A DNA stretch of 64,000 nt from Sphingobium psychrophilum (GCF_012927105.1 NZ_JABBFV010000001.1:434001-498000), one strand, 5' to 3'. Shown: positions 19,698 to 32,457, numbered from the stretch's first letter. Program-made: numbers and translations. Notes: generated from the sequence alone by a model not told the origin.

Positions 19698-20510
19698 TTA
19701 TTTAATAGGCTTGCGGAATTTCAGCGTCATCCGGTCGCTTTCGCCGATGGCCAAATATTTGTCCTTGTCGACATCCTTCTGGCTGAGCGAGGGGGGCAGG
19801 GTCCACACGCCCTTGGGCCAGTCGGCCGTATCCTTGGGATTAGCGTTCACTTCCGACGCGCCGACATATTCGAAGCCGGCCGCCTGCGCGATGCGGCGGA
19901 TGGTGGAAACCTTCAGGTAACCGCTGCTCTTTTCCAGCGCACTGTCGCGATCTTCGGGCAGGCGATGATCGACCACGCCCAGCGTGCCGCCGGGCTTGAG
20001 CATGTCGAAAAAGGCCTTGAAGGTCGCGGCCTCGCTCCCGGCCATGACCATGTTGTGGACGTTGCGGAAGGTCAGCACCGTGTCGACGCTGCCAGCGGGG
20101 ATACTGGCGGCTTCTTCGGGATAGGCGGCGACCTTCACCTTGTCATAGACGGCCGGATTGGCGGCGAGGAACGTCTTGTAGCCGTCCAGATAGCGGCCGG
20201 TGGGCTGGAGCGCGTAGAAAGTGCCATGGTCGCGCAGCAGCGGCGCCAGGACTTCAGTGTACCAACCGCCGCTCGGGCTATATTCCACAACTGTCTGACT
20301 CGGTGTCACACCGAAGAAGGCGAGCGTTTCGGCCGGGTGGCGATATTGGTCGCGGGCGACATTTTTGGGCGTGCGGCTGGGGGCTGCAATGGCGGCGGCG
20401 ATCGGGTCTGTCGCCTGGTGGGCGGCGTGATCGGCATGTTGAGCGGCGAGCGGCAGCAGCGGCAGGGCGAGGCCGGTCAGCAGCAAGGCCGTGCGGGCGA
20501 GACGATTCAT
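19698..20510 (-). CDS. Secreted SAM-methyltransferase-like protein
   Basis: 270 residues. A signal peptide (about 1-23, ending LAAQ) is followed by a class I methyltransferase fold: VVEYSPSGGWYTEVLAPLL stands where motif I (glycine-rich, SAM-binding) should be, TFRNVHNM at motif IV, and LKPGGTLGVVDH at motif V-VI. This family of exported methyltransferase-like proteins is widespread in proteobacteria and its function is unknown; SAM is not expected in the periplasm. ATG at 20510 is preferred since GAGAGG lies about 9 bases upstream. Confidence 0.82.
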   Translation of the reverse strand: MNRLARTALLLTGLALPLLPLAAQHADHAAHQATDPIAAAIAAPSRTPKNVARDQYRHPAETLAFFGVTPSQTVVEYSPSGGWYTEVLAPLLRDHGTFYALQPTGRYLDGYKTFLAANPAVYDKVKVAAYPEEAASIPAGSVDTVLTFRNVHNMVMAGSEAATFKAFFDMLKPGGTLGVVDHRLPEDRDSALEKSSGYLKVSTIRRIAQAAGFEYVGASEVNANPKDTADWPKGVWTLPPSLSQKDVDKDKYLAIGESDRMTLKFRKPIK

Positions 20511-20650
20511 CGGGGGCATCCTCTCTTTTCAGGGAGAGGGTGATGTGCCGGTCCCTTGTGCCGGGCGCAAGGGGGCGGTGGGGACAAATCCCCGCCAGCC
20601 AAATTATCTCATGCCAAAGCGCGATGATCATGACGCATCGGAGACAGTGA

Positions 20651-20724
20651 TGGTGCTCCCCGGCGAAGGCCGGGGTCCAGTCCAGAGCGTAGAACTGGAC
20701 CCCGGCCTTCGCCGGGGAACACCA
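20651..20724. repeat. Long palindromic repeat upstream of the methyltransferase gene
   Basis: Left arm 20651-20681 and right arm 20694-20724 are complementary at 30 of 31 bases around a 12-base loop. The core CCCCGGCGAAGGCCGGGG differs from the CCCGCGCAGGCGGG arms at 3037 and 10827 but shares the GTCCAG/CTGGAC ends, suggesting a related subfamily. The rest of 20511-20756 shows no gene. Confidence 0.85.
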
Positions 20725-20756
20725 TGCTATAGGTGCCTGGTCAATGCAGCTTGATA

Positions 20757-22286
20757 TTAAAGACAGGCTTCCAGGAATGGCTGGTCGAAGCCGAACATGC
20801 GCGCCTTGTCGAGCGTATAGGGACGCAGGCCCATCGAGCGATATTCGCCGATGATCTTTCCGCTGTCATCCTCGTCATGATATTCGAACTTGAACAGTTC
20901 CTGGGTGACGATGACGTCGCCTTCCATGCCGATGACTTCGGTAATGTTGGTGATGCGGCGCGAACCGTCGCGCAGGCGCTTCACCTGGATGATCAGGTCG
21001 ACCGAATCGGCGATCTGCTTGGAAATCGCTTCCTTGGGGATCTTGATGTCGCCCATCAGGATCATGTTTTCCATACGGCCCAGACATTCGCGGGGCGAGT
21101 TGGCGTGGAGCGTACACATGGAGCCGTCATGGCCGGTGTTCATCGCGGCGAGCAGATCGAAACATTCCGCGCCACGAATTTCGCCCAGGATGATGCGGTC
21201 AGGGCGCATACGCAGGGCGTTCTTGACCAGGTCGCCGATGGTGATCGCACCATTGCCTTCCAGGTTCGGCGGACGGGTTTCCAGCGGCAACCAGTGCGGC
21301 TGCTGGAGTCTCAGTTCCGCCGCATCCTCGATCGTCAGCACGCGCTCGCCCGGATCGATCATCTTCGACAGGGCATTGAGCATCGTCGTCTTGCCCGAAC
21401 CCGTACCGCCTGAAATGACCACGTTGAAGCGGCACGCGCCCGCGATCTTCAGGGCGGTCGCCATTTTCGGGCTCATCGCGCCCCATTGGGCCAGCATGTC
21501 GATGGTGATCGGCTTGGCGGAGAATTTACGGATCGAGATCGCCGTGCCCTTCAGGCTGAGCGGCGGCACGATCACGTTGACGCGCGAACCGTCGGGCAGG
21601 CGGGCGTCGGCCAACGGCGTGGTCTGATCGACGCGGCGGCCAACCTTGTTCACGATCCGCTGCGCGATCTGGAACAGATGCTCCTCGTCGCGGAACTTGA
21701 TCGGGGCGATGATCAGCTTGCCCTTTTTTTCGATATAGGTCTGGTCCGGCCCGTTCACCATGATGTCGGTGATGTCCGGGTCGTTCAGCAATTCTTCGAG
21801 CGGGCCAAGGCCGAGCAACTCGTCGACCAGCACCTTTTCCAGCGCGAACTGCTCGCGCCGGTTGAGGGTCAGCTTCAACTCCGCCAGCACTTCCATGATG
21901 ATCGGGCGGAATTCCTCCGCCAACTCATCCTTGGTCAGCGTTGCGGCGGCTTCGGGGTCGACCCGTTCCAGCAGGCGGGGGAGTACCTGTTCCTTGATCT
22001 TGTGGACGCTGGCTTCGAACCCCTGCGGCCCGGCGTCGGGCACATGGTCGGCATTGGCGCGGTCCGACAGGCGGGCCATCGCGTCGGAATTGCGCTGCAT
22101 CTGGGTGGTCGGGGCCGACAAGGGGTCGAACGGGATTTCGCCCGGCAACGCCGCGATGTCGAGCGGGGGGAACTGGTCGCCGCCGCGCGGCGCTTCCTCT
22201 TTGGGGCTGCCGCCCTGCATCGGGCGGGCAACGCCAAAGCCGGGCTTGATACCGGCGGGTCCATTTTTCCGTCCAAAGGCGCTCAT
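20757..22286 (-). CDS. cpaF: CpaF/TadA-type secretion ATPase
   Basis: 509 residues. A disordered N-terminus of about 90 residues precedes the CpaF N-domain and the secretion-ATPase core. Walker A is GGTGSGKTT (293-301), followed by the Asp box (LTIEDAAELR), Walker B (RPDRIILGEIRGAE) and the His box (HDGSMCTLHAN). CpaF powers Flp/Tad pilus assembly. No other cpa/tad genes lie within the window, so it is separated from the usual operon or works elsewhere. Confidence 0.93.
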   Translation of the reverse strand: MSAFGRKNGPAGIKPGFGVARPMQGGSPKEEAPRGGDQFPPLDIAALPGEIPFDPLSAPTTQMQRNSDAMARLSDRANADHVPDAGPQGFEASVHKIKEQVLPRLLERVDPEAAATLTKDELAEEFRPIIMEVLAELKLTLNRREQFALEKVLVDELLGLGPLEELLNDPDITDIMVNGPDQTYIEKKGKLIIAPIKFRDEEHLFQIAQRIVNKVGRRVDQTTPLADARLPDGSRVNVIVPPLSLKGTAISIRKFSAKPITIDMLAQWGAMSPKMATALKIAGACRFNVVISGGTGSGKTTMLNALSKMIDPGERVLTIEDAAELRLQQPHWLPLETRPPNLEGNGAITIGDLVKNALRMRPDRIILGEIRGAECFDLLAAMNTGHDGSMCTLHANSPRECLGRMENMILMGDIKIPKEAISKQIADSVDLIIQVKRLRDGSRRITNITEVIGMEGDVIVTQELFKFEYHDEDDSGKIIGEYRSMGLRPYTLDKARMFGFDQPFLEACL

Positions 22287-22352
22287 ATTTCTCCGCCATC
22301 TCGTCGCGATCGTTCCGGTCGGTCCCTGAGGGCGCCGACCCGATCTGGGTGA

Positions 22353-23858
22353 TCAAGGTGAATAAGCTGGAAACTTTGACAAATGGCTAATGGCACGTTG
22401 CCGTAATGCCAGCATCGCCAGCAGCAGCAGCGCGACCAGGCTGATGCCGCCGCCCAGCGTTTCCTGCCACAGGCGCAGCCGTTCGACGCGATAGAGGCCC
22501 GGCGTCGCCTGGAAATGCAGCAATGGTCCGCTGCTGGGCACGGGGCGGCCGTCGCGGGTCACTTGCCAGATGGGGAAGGCGGCATGGCCCAGCGTCACCG
22601 GGCCCGCCCGTTCGACCAATATCGCGTCGCCACGCGGCAGCGCGCGCCACGGCGTCAGATCGACCCAGCGATTGCCAGGCCGCACGCGCGATAGGTCGAA
22701 GCCGCGCGGCAGATATTCGGGCGCATCCGGCGCGACCCGCGCGATCAGCGCCTGATCGACGGGCTTGCGCAGGAAGGCGGCGGTCAGCAGGCCACCGAAT
22801 AGATAGGGGAACAGCAGCAGCACGCCAGCGCCGACCAGCAGCGCCGGGCGCAGCCGACTGCCCGCCAGCGCGGTGATCGCGGCGAACTCCGTGATGCAAA
22901 AGACGCGCCAGGGAAATTGCACCTTGTTCAGCAAGGATATCCCCCAGACGAAGGGGATGAGGCGGACGGACAGCAACGCCGTCAATATCGCGATCACCCC
23001 CCATGGCGTCCGTGCCGCAGGCCAGGCGAGCAGGATCAGCCCCAAGGCCAGGCAAGGGAAGAGTTCGAAACTACTGTTCCAGATCGACCAATCGGTCGCC
23101 CGGTAATCCTGTACCCATAATATCGACGTCGACACATGGGATTGCAGCGTCAGCGCCGGGATCAGGAAGAAGGCGGCAAGCGCAAAGGCGAGAGCGCCCG
23201 CTGCGATGGCCGATGGCAATATCGGCGCGCGCTGCCACAATCGCCAGCCGATCAGCGGCGCGATCACCAAAAGGCCGGTCAGCATGGCCAGCGGCAGATG
23301 GCTGATCAACAGGCTCGCATAGGCCGCCGCCAGCAGCATGACGCCCCGCCTAGCCGGGAGTCGGTCGATCGCCAGCGCAATCAGCGGCAGCCAGACGAAC
23401 GCGGTCGCTTCGGCCAGCGCGCCGCGCACATAGATGTCATAAAGATGATAGGGTGCGGCCATATAGAGCATCGCGCCCAGCAACGGCCGGGTGCCGCGCG
23501 TCGCCAGCCAGTGATGCATGGCCAGGCCAGACGCTACCAGCAGCGCCAACCCGGTCAGATTGACCGCCGTCGGCACGGTAAAACCTGCCGCATGAAAGGC
23601 GCCGCCTATCCAATAGGCAAAGGGCGGATAAAAATAGAAGGTGGGGCTGCCCAAACCCTCGAAGCTGCCACGCAACCAGCGCTCGTAGAGTTGACCGGCG
23701 GCCATTTCCTGCCCGAAATGCGCGGTCCAGAGCAGATTATACTGGTGCGAATGGGTGAAGCCCGGTCCCCACAACAAGGCCGGCAGCATCAGCAAGACGC
23801 CAAATAGCGTCAGGATGCAGGCGGGACGGCGGATGAACGGCAGGAAGCGCGATCGCAT
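22353..23858 (-). CDS. Polytopic membrane protein of the PTPS-related/GT-C type
   Basis: 501 residues with roughly 11 hydrophobic helices and a C-terminal periplasmic-type domain (about 370-470) ending in one more helix. The early part (GSPTFYFYPPFAYWIGG and MLYMAAPYHLYDIYVRGALAE) resembles the '6-pyruvoyl-tetrahydropterin synthase-related' membrane family, which has a GT-C glycosyltransferase-like layout rather than any pterin enzyme. It may handle polyprenyl-linked sugars, consistent with the GT2 gene that diverges from it. Function not established. Confidence 0.7.
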   Translation of the reverse strand: MRSRFLPFIRRPACILTLFGVLLMLPALLWGPGFTHSHQYNLLWTAHFGQEMAAGQLYERWLRGSFEGLGSPTFYFYPPFAYWIGGAFHAAGFTVPTAVNLTGLALLVASGLAMHHWLATRGTRPLLGAMLYMAAPYHLYDIYVRGALAEATAFVWLPLIALAIDRLPARRGVMLLAAAYASLLISHLPLAMLTGLLVIAPLIGWRLWQRAPILPSAIAAGALAFALAAFFLIPALTLQSHVSTSILWVQDYRATDWSIWNSSFELFPCLALGLILLAWPAARTPWGVIAILTALLSVRLIPFVWGISLLNKVQFPWRVFCITEFAAITALAGSRLRPALLVGAGVLLLFPYLFGGLLTAAFLRKPVDQALIARVAPDAPEYLPRGFDLSRVRPGNRWVDLTPWRALPRGDAILVERAGPVTLGHAAFPIWQVTRDGRPVPSSGPLLHFQATPGLYRVERLRLWQETLGGGISLVALLLLAMLALRQRAISHLSKFPAYSP

Positions 23859-23970
23859 AACGACGCCATGCCGGAATATGGTAAATAAATCCTGTGCATG
23901 CCTAGGCGCTTACGCGCCGTTAACCATTTCGGCCGATAGCAGGGGGGTTCTCTGGTGAAAGTTGCGCACG

Positions 23971-24972
23971 ATGTCGACCCTGTCCATCGTCATTCCTGTC
24001 TATAATGAGCAGGATGCGATCTCGTTGTTCCTGGACGCGGCGCGCCCGGCGGTGACGGCGGCGCTCGCGCTGATCGGGCCGGATGCCCGCGCCGAATATC
24101 TGTTCATCGACGATGGCAGTTCGGATCGGACCGCCGACATATTGGCGATCCTGGCGCGCCTGAACCCCGACATACGCTGCCTGTCGCTGTCCCGCAATTT
24201 CGGCAAGGAAGCGGCCTTGGCCGCTGGCATTGACCATGCCGCGGGCGATGCCGTCATCCCGATCGACGTCGATCTGCAAGATCCGCCGGGCGTGATCGTG
24301 GACATGGTGCGCGCCTGGCTGGCCGGGGCGCAGGTGGTCAACGCCCGCCGCGCCGACCGGTCAAGCGACAGCTGGCTAAAGCGCGCGAGCGCGCAGGGCT
24401 TCTATGCGCTGCTCAATCGGCTGTCCGACTATCCCATCCCCGAAAATGTAGGCGATTTCCGCCTGCTGGACCGGCAGGCGGTGGACGTCATCAAGCAGCT
24501 GGGCGAACAGGCGCGCTTCAACAAGGGGCTTTTTTCGTGGATCGGCTTTCGCGTCGCGACGGTGGACTATGTCCGTGCCGCGCGCGGAGCGGGCACGACC
24601 AAATGGCGGCTGGGCAAGCTCTGGTCGCTGGCGATCGACGGGATCACGACATCCACCACCATGCCGCTGCGCATCTGGTCCTATATCGGCGGCGGGATTG
24701 CGCTGCTGGCCTTCGCCTATGCCACCGTCCTGGTGCTGCATACGATCGTCACCGGGGTCGATGTGCCCGGCTATGCGTCGATCATGGTCGCGGTGCTGAT
24801 GCTGGGCGGCCTCAACCTGCTCAGCCTGGGGATCATCGGGGAATATCTGGGACGGGTCGCGCGCGAAGTCCGCAAGCGGCCGCTCTATGTCGTGGACGCC
24901 CCCGTCGCGCACGCTGCGCATCAACCGCTCGAAGAAGAGACATTATGGACCGATCAGCCTATGCGAGCATGA
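23971..24972 (+). CDS. Polyprenyl-phosphate-sugar type GT2 glycosyltransferase
   Basis: 333 residues. GT-A fold with SIVIPVYNEQ, DDGSSD, and the metal-binding IDVDLQDPP, as in GtrB/ArnC/DPM1 enzymes that attach a sugar to undecaprenyl phosphate. Two transmembrane helices near 235-305 are followed by EYLGRVAREV, typical of this subgroup. ATG at 23971 is used; a TTG three codons upstream is possible. The last 28 bp overlap the following methyltransferase gene, so the two are probably translated together. Confidence 0.9.
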   Translation: MSTLSIVIPVYNEQDAISLFLDAARPAVTAALALIGPDARAEYLFIDDGSSDRTADILAILARLNPDIRCLSLSRNFGKEAALAAGIDHAAGDAVIPIDVDLQDPPGVIVDMVRAWLAGAQVVNARRADRSSDSWLKRASAQGFYALLNRLSDYPIPENVGDFRLLDRQAVDVIKQLGEQARFNKGLFSWIGFRVATVDYVRAARGAGTTKWRLGKLWSLAIDGITTSTTMPLRIWSYIGGGIALLAFAYATVLVLHTIVTGVDVPGYASIMVAVLMLGGLNLLSLGIIGEYLGRVAREVRKRPLYVVDAPVAHAAHQPLEEETLWTDQPMRA

Positions 24973-25670
24973 GCGCGCAGGAGGGGACCCATTGGTGGTT
25001 CGTCGCCCGTCGCGCCATATTGGATCGGTTGATCCACACCCAGGTCGCGCCGCGTGCCGACGCCCGTATCCTGGAAGCGGGGTGCGGCACCGGCGGCAAT
25101 CTGGCGATGCTGGCCCGCCATGGCAGGGTGGAAGCGCTGGAATATGATGGCGAGGCGCGCGCGCTGGCGACGGCGCGCGGGGTGGCGCAGGTGGAACCGG
25201 GCATGTTGCCGGGCCGGATCGGCTTTGGTGAGCAGCGCTACGACCTGATCGCGCTACTGGACGTGCTGGAACATGTGGAGGAGGATCGCGCGTCGCTGAA
25301 CGCCCTGCGGGGGCGACTGGCGGCAGGGGGGCGCATCCTGCTGACCGTCCCGGCGGTGCCCTGGCTCTGGTCCGACCATGACGTGCTGCATCATCACAAG
25401 CGCCGCTATACGCTGTCGGGACTGCGCAGCGTGGCGGAGGCGGCCGGGCTGAAAGTGGAATCCGTCGGCTATTTCAACAGCCTGCTGTTCCCGATCGCCG
25501 TCGCCACGCGGACGGCGCATCGTCTGCTCCGCCGTAAGGGCGGGCTGGATGCCGAGCCTTCGCCGATGGTCAATGGTGCCTTGCGGACGATATTCGGGTG
25601 GGAGCGGCATGTGCTGGGCCGTTTCCGCTTTCCGATCGGCTTGTCGCTCTACGCCATATTGTCAGCGTAG
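24945..25670 (+). CDS. Class I SAM-dependent methyltransferase
   Basis: 241 residues. The SAM motif is LEAGCGTGGNLAML (about 38-51), with LLDVLEHVEED at motif II and GGRILLTVPA at motif III. EGTHWWFVARR at the N-terminus is common in methyltransferases encoded beside polyprenyl-phosphate glycosyltransferases. An AAGAAGAGA ribosome-binding site lies inside the 3' end of the glycosyltransferase gene. The target is unknown; a lipid-linked sugar is plausible. The 3' end overlaps the next, convergent gene by 9 bp. Confidence 0.88.
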   Translation: MDRSAYASMSAQEGTHWWFVARRAILDRLIHTQVAPRADARILEAGCGTGGNLAMLARHGRVEALEYDGEARALATARGVAQVEPGMLPGRIGFGEQRYDLIALLDVLEHVEEDRASLNALRGRLAAGGRILLTVPAVPWLWSDHDVLHHHKRRYTLSGLRSVAEAAGLKVESVGYFNSLLFPIAVATRTAHRLLRRKGGLDAEPSPMVNGALRTIFGWERHVLGRFRFPIGLSLYAILSA

Positions 25671-27173
25671 AAATTCGTCGGGATGATACCAATGTCCGTC
25701 CCAGCAGCGGGTGGGTTCGTCGGCGCTGACGCGCGTGGGATTGATCGGCCGTATCAGCCCCGGCATGGCGTCCAGCGGGGCGAGATACGACCCCATCGGG
25801 AAATAGGCGAAAGTCTGTTGCCAGGCCTTCACCACGGTACAGCGAACTTCAGGTGCGGCGGGGTGGACGAGCGCGCGGCGCACCTCATGAAAGCCGGTGA
25901 CGGTGCCGATCAGCAGCGGCAGGATTAGCCAGGGGCGGCTGCGCGGTACGTGGATTAGCGCGTCGGCGACCATCACCGCCAATATGGCGAGCGCGCTGAT
26001 CGATGCGCGCATCATGAAGTCGATCGACCAGCCGATCTGGACGAAAGGAATGGCAAGCAGTAGCAGGGCGAGCAGCGCCAGCGTGTCGCGCCCGAAGCGC
26101 GGTTGGCGTACTAGGAGGGCGAGCGGCACGACATAGACCAGCACCTCCAGCAGTTCGAACAAGCCCCATTGCAGCGGGACGAATGTCATCAACCGCGCCC
26201 CCACGCCGTCATTCGCCGCGCCGAGATAGAGGAGGCCGGGAATGCACAACAGGGTGGCGAGCGCCGGGACGCCAATGTCGTCCAGGCGCAATTCGCGTCG
26301 CAGAAGCGATCGCACCCCGGCCAGCGCGGCGAACGGCATCGCCCCCATCAATCCGAGCGGCGACCAAAGGGCGGTGAGCGGCAGCAGCGCCAGCACCGCG
26401 CCCAGCGGCGCTTTGCCACCGCGCCAGAGCAGATAGGCCAGCGCCCCGATCCACCCCGACAGCGCATGTTGCGGCACCCAGAAGGCCAGGGTGATGGTGG
26501 AGCTATATTGGAGATAGGCCCAGTTTTCGAGATGATCGGACAGGCCGCCGCGAAACAGGATACGGCCCAGCGCGTCCAGGCCCGAAAAGCCGATGACGAC
26601 GGCCAGCGCCACCAGCCTGGCGCGGCGCGTGTCGAACAGGGTGGAACCGAGCGCCAGCACCGTGCCCAGCATCAGGGCATTCTGCACCAGGAGGGCAATG
26701 TCGCCCGCCCGCCCGCCCAGCGCCTTGGCGATCAGCGCCGGGGCCAGGAACATGCCGATCGGCGCGCGCAGCACATCGGGCGCGCCGCGGGCGGTGTAGA
26801 CGAAAGGCCAGGGATTGACGACCATGTCCCGCATCGCCGCCAGCCGCACCTGCCAGTCGAGATTGGCATAGAAGAAGCGCCCCTCGCCACCCAGCAGCAG
26901 CAAGAGCAGCGCGATGGCGATGCATGTCAGCAGCGTTGCGGGCGGTGGTCCGGCAAAGCCGCGTGCGGCGCGTACGATCAGGACGCAGAGCGTCGCTAGC
27001 AGGACAGCGCCCAGCGCATAGGCCCATAAGGGCATGACATCGAGAAAGCGCCACAGCAGCAACTGGCCGACCCCCAGCCAGCCGGCCATCCCCGCGACCA
27101 GCCAACCGCCCGGCAGGGGACGGGCGATCGGGGACGAGGTGGGTAGGGCAGGGGCAGAGGCGGTCATCTGCAT
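25662..27173 (-). CDS. Large polytopic membrane protein, function unknown
   Basis: 503 residues with about 12 hydrophobic helices. A short periplasmic loop near residue 100 (FYANLDWQVRLAAMRDM) follows helix 3, and the soluble C-terminal tail of about 75 residues contains two cysteines and is rich in Trp/Tyr. I do not recognise a catalytic motif; topology resembles GT-C or Wzy-like envelope enzymes. The neighbouring glycosyltransferase and methyltransferase genes suggest a role in surface glycan assembly. ATG at 27173 is chosen; another is two codons later. Confidence 0.68.
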   Translation of the reverse strand: MQMTASAPALPTSSPIARPLPGGWLVAGMAGWLGVGQLLLWRFLDVMPLWAYALGAVLLATLCVLIVRAARGFAGPPPATLLTCIAIALLLLLLGGEGRFFYANLDWQVRLAAMRDMVVNPWPFVYTARGAPDVLRAPIGMFLAPALIAKALGGRAGDIALLVQNALMLGTVLALGSTLFDTRRARLVALAVVIGFSGLDALGRILFRGGLSDHLENWAYLQYSSTITLAFWVPQHALSGWIGALAYLLWRGGKAPLGAVLALLPLTALWSPLGLMGAMPFAALAGVRSLLRRELRLDDIGVPALATLLCIPGLLYLGAANDGVGARLMTFVPLQWGLFELLEVLVYVVPLALLVRQPRFGRDTLALLALLLLAIPFVQIGWSIDFMMRASISALAILAVMVADALIHVPRSRPWLILPLLIGTVTGFHEVRRALVHPAAPEVRCTVVKAWQQTFAYFPMGSYLAPLDAMPGLIRPINPTRVSADEPTRCWDGHWYHPDEFLR

Positions 27174-27336
27174 CGTTTCATGACAAGGATGCGGCGGCGC
27201 GGCAATGCGGGAAATGGTCAAGTCGTAGGCTTGGCACCCGTCGTGACCGGGCGGGGGCAGGCGATGGCCTTCCGGCAAAATATTTCCATTATATTTCTGT
27301 TACTTTTCCTACATCGGTCCGTTCATTGCCCTGCAA

Positions 27337-27365
27337 TTGACACCTCCCATAGCCAAGCATAGAGA
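27337..27365 (+). promoter_or_regulatory. Candidate promoter close to the ferritin-like start
   Basis: TTGACA (27337-27342) is followed after 17 bases by TAGAGA (27360-27365). Transcription would begin around the GTG start at 27372, implying a very short leader or none. Only the -35 is strong. Confidence 0.35.
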
Positions 27366-27371
27366 TTCGCC

Positions 27372-28052
27372 GTGCCAGAATGGTTTCGTCAACGGTATCT
27401 CGACTTACTCGGGTCGATCTACATTTATAACGAGCATCGCGGCTATACGGCCATCGATCGCGTGCTGGATGCCATTCGCGTCCGCTCGCCGGAAGATTTT
27501 GCGCTGATTGCCGCGGTAGAGAAGCACCGCGCCGACGAACGCAAACATTATCTCATGTTCCGGCGCTGGTTCGAATTGCGCGGCACCATGCCCCTGTTCG
27601 TCGATCGCGCCTGCGGGCATATCGATCGCTTCGTGGAGATCATGTTCCGCACCGGGATCGACCAGCTCGATACGCAAAAGATCATCGATAGCGACGATCA
27701 GTTCGAAAAACTGTGCCGTGTAATCTCGCTGACGGAAAAACGCGGTTTCAAGCAGGTCGAGATATTGCTCACACATCCGCTGGTGCGCAACGACAAGGTG
27801 CTAATGACAATCCTGGCGATCGTCCACAAGGACGAGCCTAGCCATTGGGCACCTTATGACGGCTGGCTGCTGCATCATCGCCGGGGCGGATCGACGCGGT
27901 GGGAACGGGCGATCGACGGCTTCATCCATTCCGAATTGCTGTTCGTCAAACTGCCGCTTTTATTCCTCAGCCCCTTTTTGCGCCGGCGCGCGGACTGGCC
28001 CGACGCCGTCGACCGGGTCGAGGCGGGGGCGGCGCATTTCGACCTGGCTTGA
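27372..28052 (+). CDS. Ferritin-like diiron domain protein
   Basis: 226 residues, mostly helical. Carboxylate/His pairs expected of a ferritin-like four-helix bundle appear as NEHRGY (about 18-23), ADERKHYLMF (about 54-63), EKRGFKQVE and DEPSHWAPY. It is probably a diiron-type oxidase or hydroxylase or a storage-like protein rather than classical ferritin. A hydrophobic stretch near 195-205 (LLFVKLPLLFLSPFL) could associate with membrane. GTG start at 27372 has no strong ribosome-binding site. Confidence 0.72.
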   Translation: MPEWFRQRYLDLLGSIYIYNEHRGYTAIDRVLDAIRVRSPEDFALIAAVEKHRADERKHYLMFRRWFELRGTMPLFVDRACGHIDRFVEIMFRTGIDQLDTQKIIDSDDQFEKLCRVISLTEKRGFKQVEILLTHPLVRNDKVLMTILAIVHKDEPSHWAPYDGWLLHHRRGGSTRWERAIDGFIHSELLFVKLPLLFLSPFLRRRADWPDAVDRVEAGAAHFDLA

Positions 28053-28147
28053 GCCTGTCGCGCCACGCAAAAGGGGCGCCAACGGCACCCCTCCTGACGA
28101 CCAAGCCGCGTGCGGCCGGTCGATTGCATATTCAGCGATGGCTGCGG

Positions 28148-28402
28148 TCAGCCGGCCTTTTCGGCCAGGACCGTCAGGCCCTTTTCATTCACTTCGGCAA
28201 AGCCGCCTTCGACCGGGATGATTTCCGGCGCGGCACCTGCCGTCGCGAAAATCTGGATGCTGCCGTCGCGGACCGTCGACATGAAGGGCGCGTGGCCCTC
28301 CAGCACGCCGAAGTCGCCATCGGTGCCGGGCACCACGACCTGCCAGACATCCGCCGAGCGGACGAGCTTTTCCGGGGTTACGAGTTCGAAATGCAGTGCC
28401 AT
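28148..28402 (-). CDS. atpC: ATP synthase epsilon subunit (short form)
   Basis: 84 residues, only the N-terminal beta-sandwich domain of epsilon ([14 protein letters not shown], then [16 protein letters not shown]). The usual C-terminal helical hairpin, about 50 residues, is absent. It is the last gene of atpHAGDC, set apart from atpD by a 90-bp inverted repeat. In F1 it couples the gamma shaft to the c-ring; without the C-domain it cannot act as the inhibitory arm known from E. coli. Confidence 0.93.
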   Translation of the reverse strand: MALHFELVTPEKLVRSADVWQVVVPGTDGDFGVLEGHAPFMSTVRDGSIQIFATAGAAPEIIPVEGGFAEVNEKGLTVLAEKAG

Positions 28403-28415
28403 TTTTTCTTACTCC

Positions 28416-28505
28416 CCCCTCCCTTTAGGGAGGGGTCGGGGGAGGGGATGTCATTGGCGAAGGCCTATTACAGGCCCTCCCCTAACCCCTCCCTAAAGGG
28501 AGGGG
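28416..28505. repeat. Long inverted repeat between atpD and atpC
   Basis: Arms 28416-28446 and 28475-28505 are complementary at 29 of 31 positions. Each arm also holds its own hairpin CCCCTCCC-TTTA-GGGAGGGG. It fills almost all of the 113-bp atpD-atpC gap and would fold strongly in the operon mRNA. Confidence 0.88.
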
Positions 28506-28515
28506 AATTATCAGC

Positions 28516-30871
<2,356 letters not shown>

Positions 30872-30885
30872 GACGAACCCTTCAG

Positions 30886-30917
30886 TTCGTCATCCCAGCC
30901 TTCGCTGGGATGACGAA
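30886..30917. repeat. 14-bp perfect hairpin between atpA and atpG
   Basis: TTCGTCATCCCAGC (30886-30899) is exactly complementary to 30904-30917 around CTTC. It fills most of the 53-bp gap between atpA and atpG and is an unrelated repeat type to that between atpD and atpC. Confidence 0.8.
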
Positions 30918-30924
30918 ATTTATC

Positions 30925-32457
<1,533 letters not shown>

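Noticed and set aside
24537..24944. An extended N-terminus for the methyltransferase
   Set aside because: It would overlap the glycosyltransferase in another frame for over 400 bp; ATG 24945 has a ribosome-binding site and gives the usual family start.
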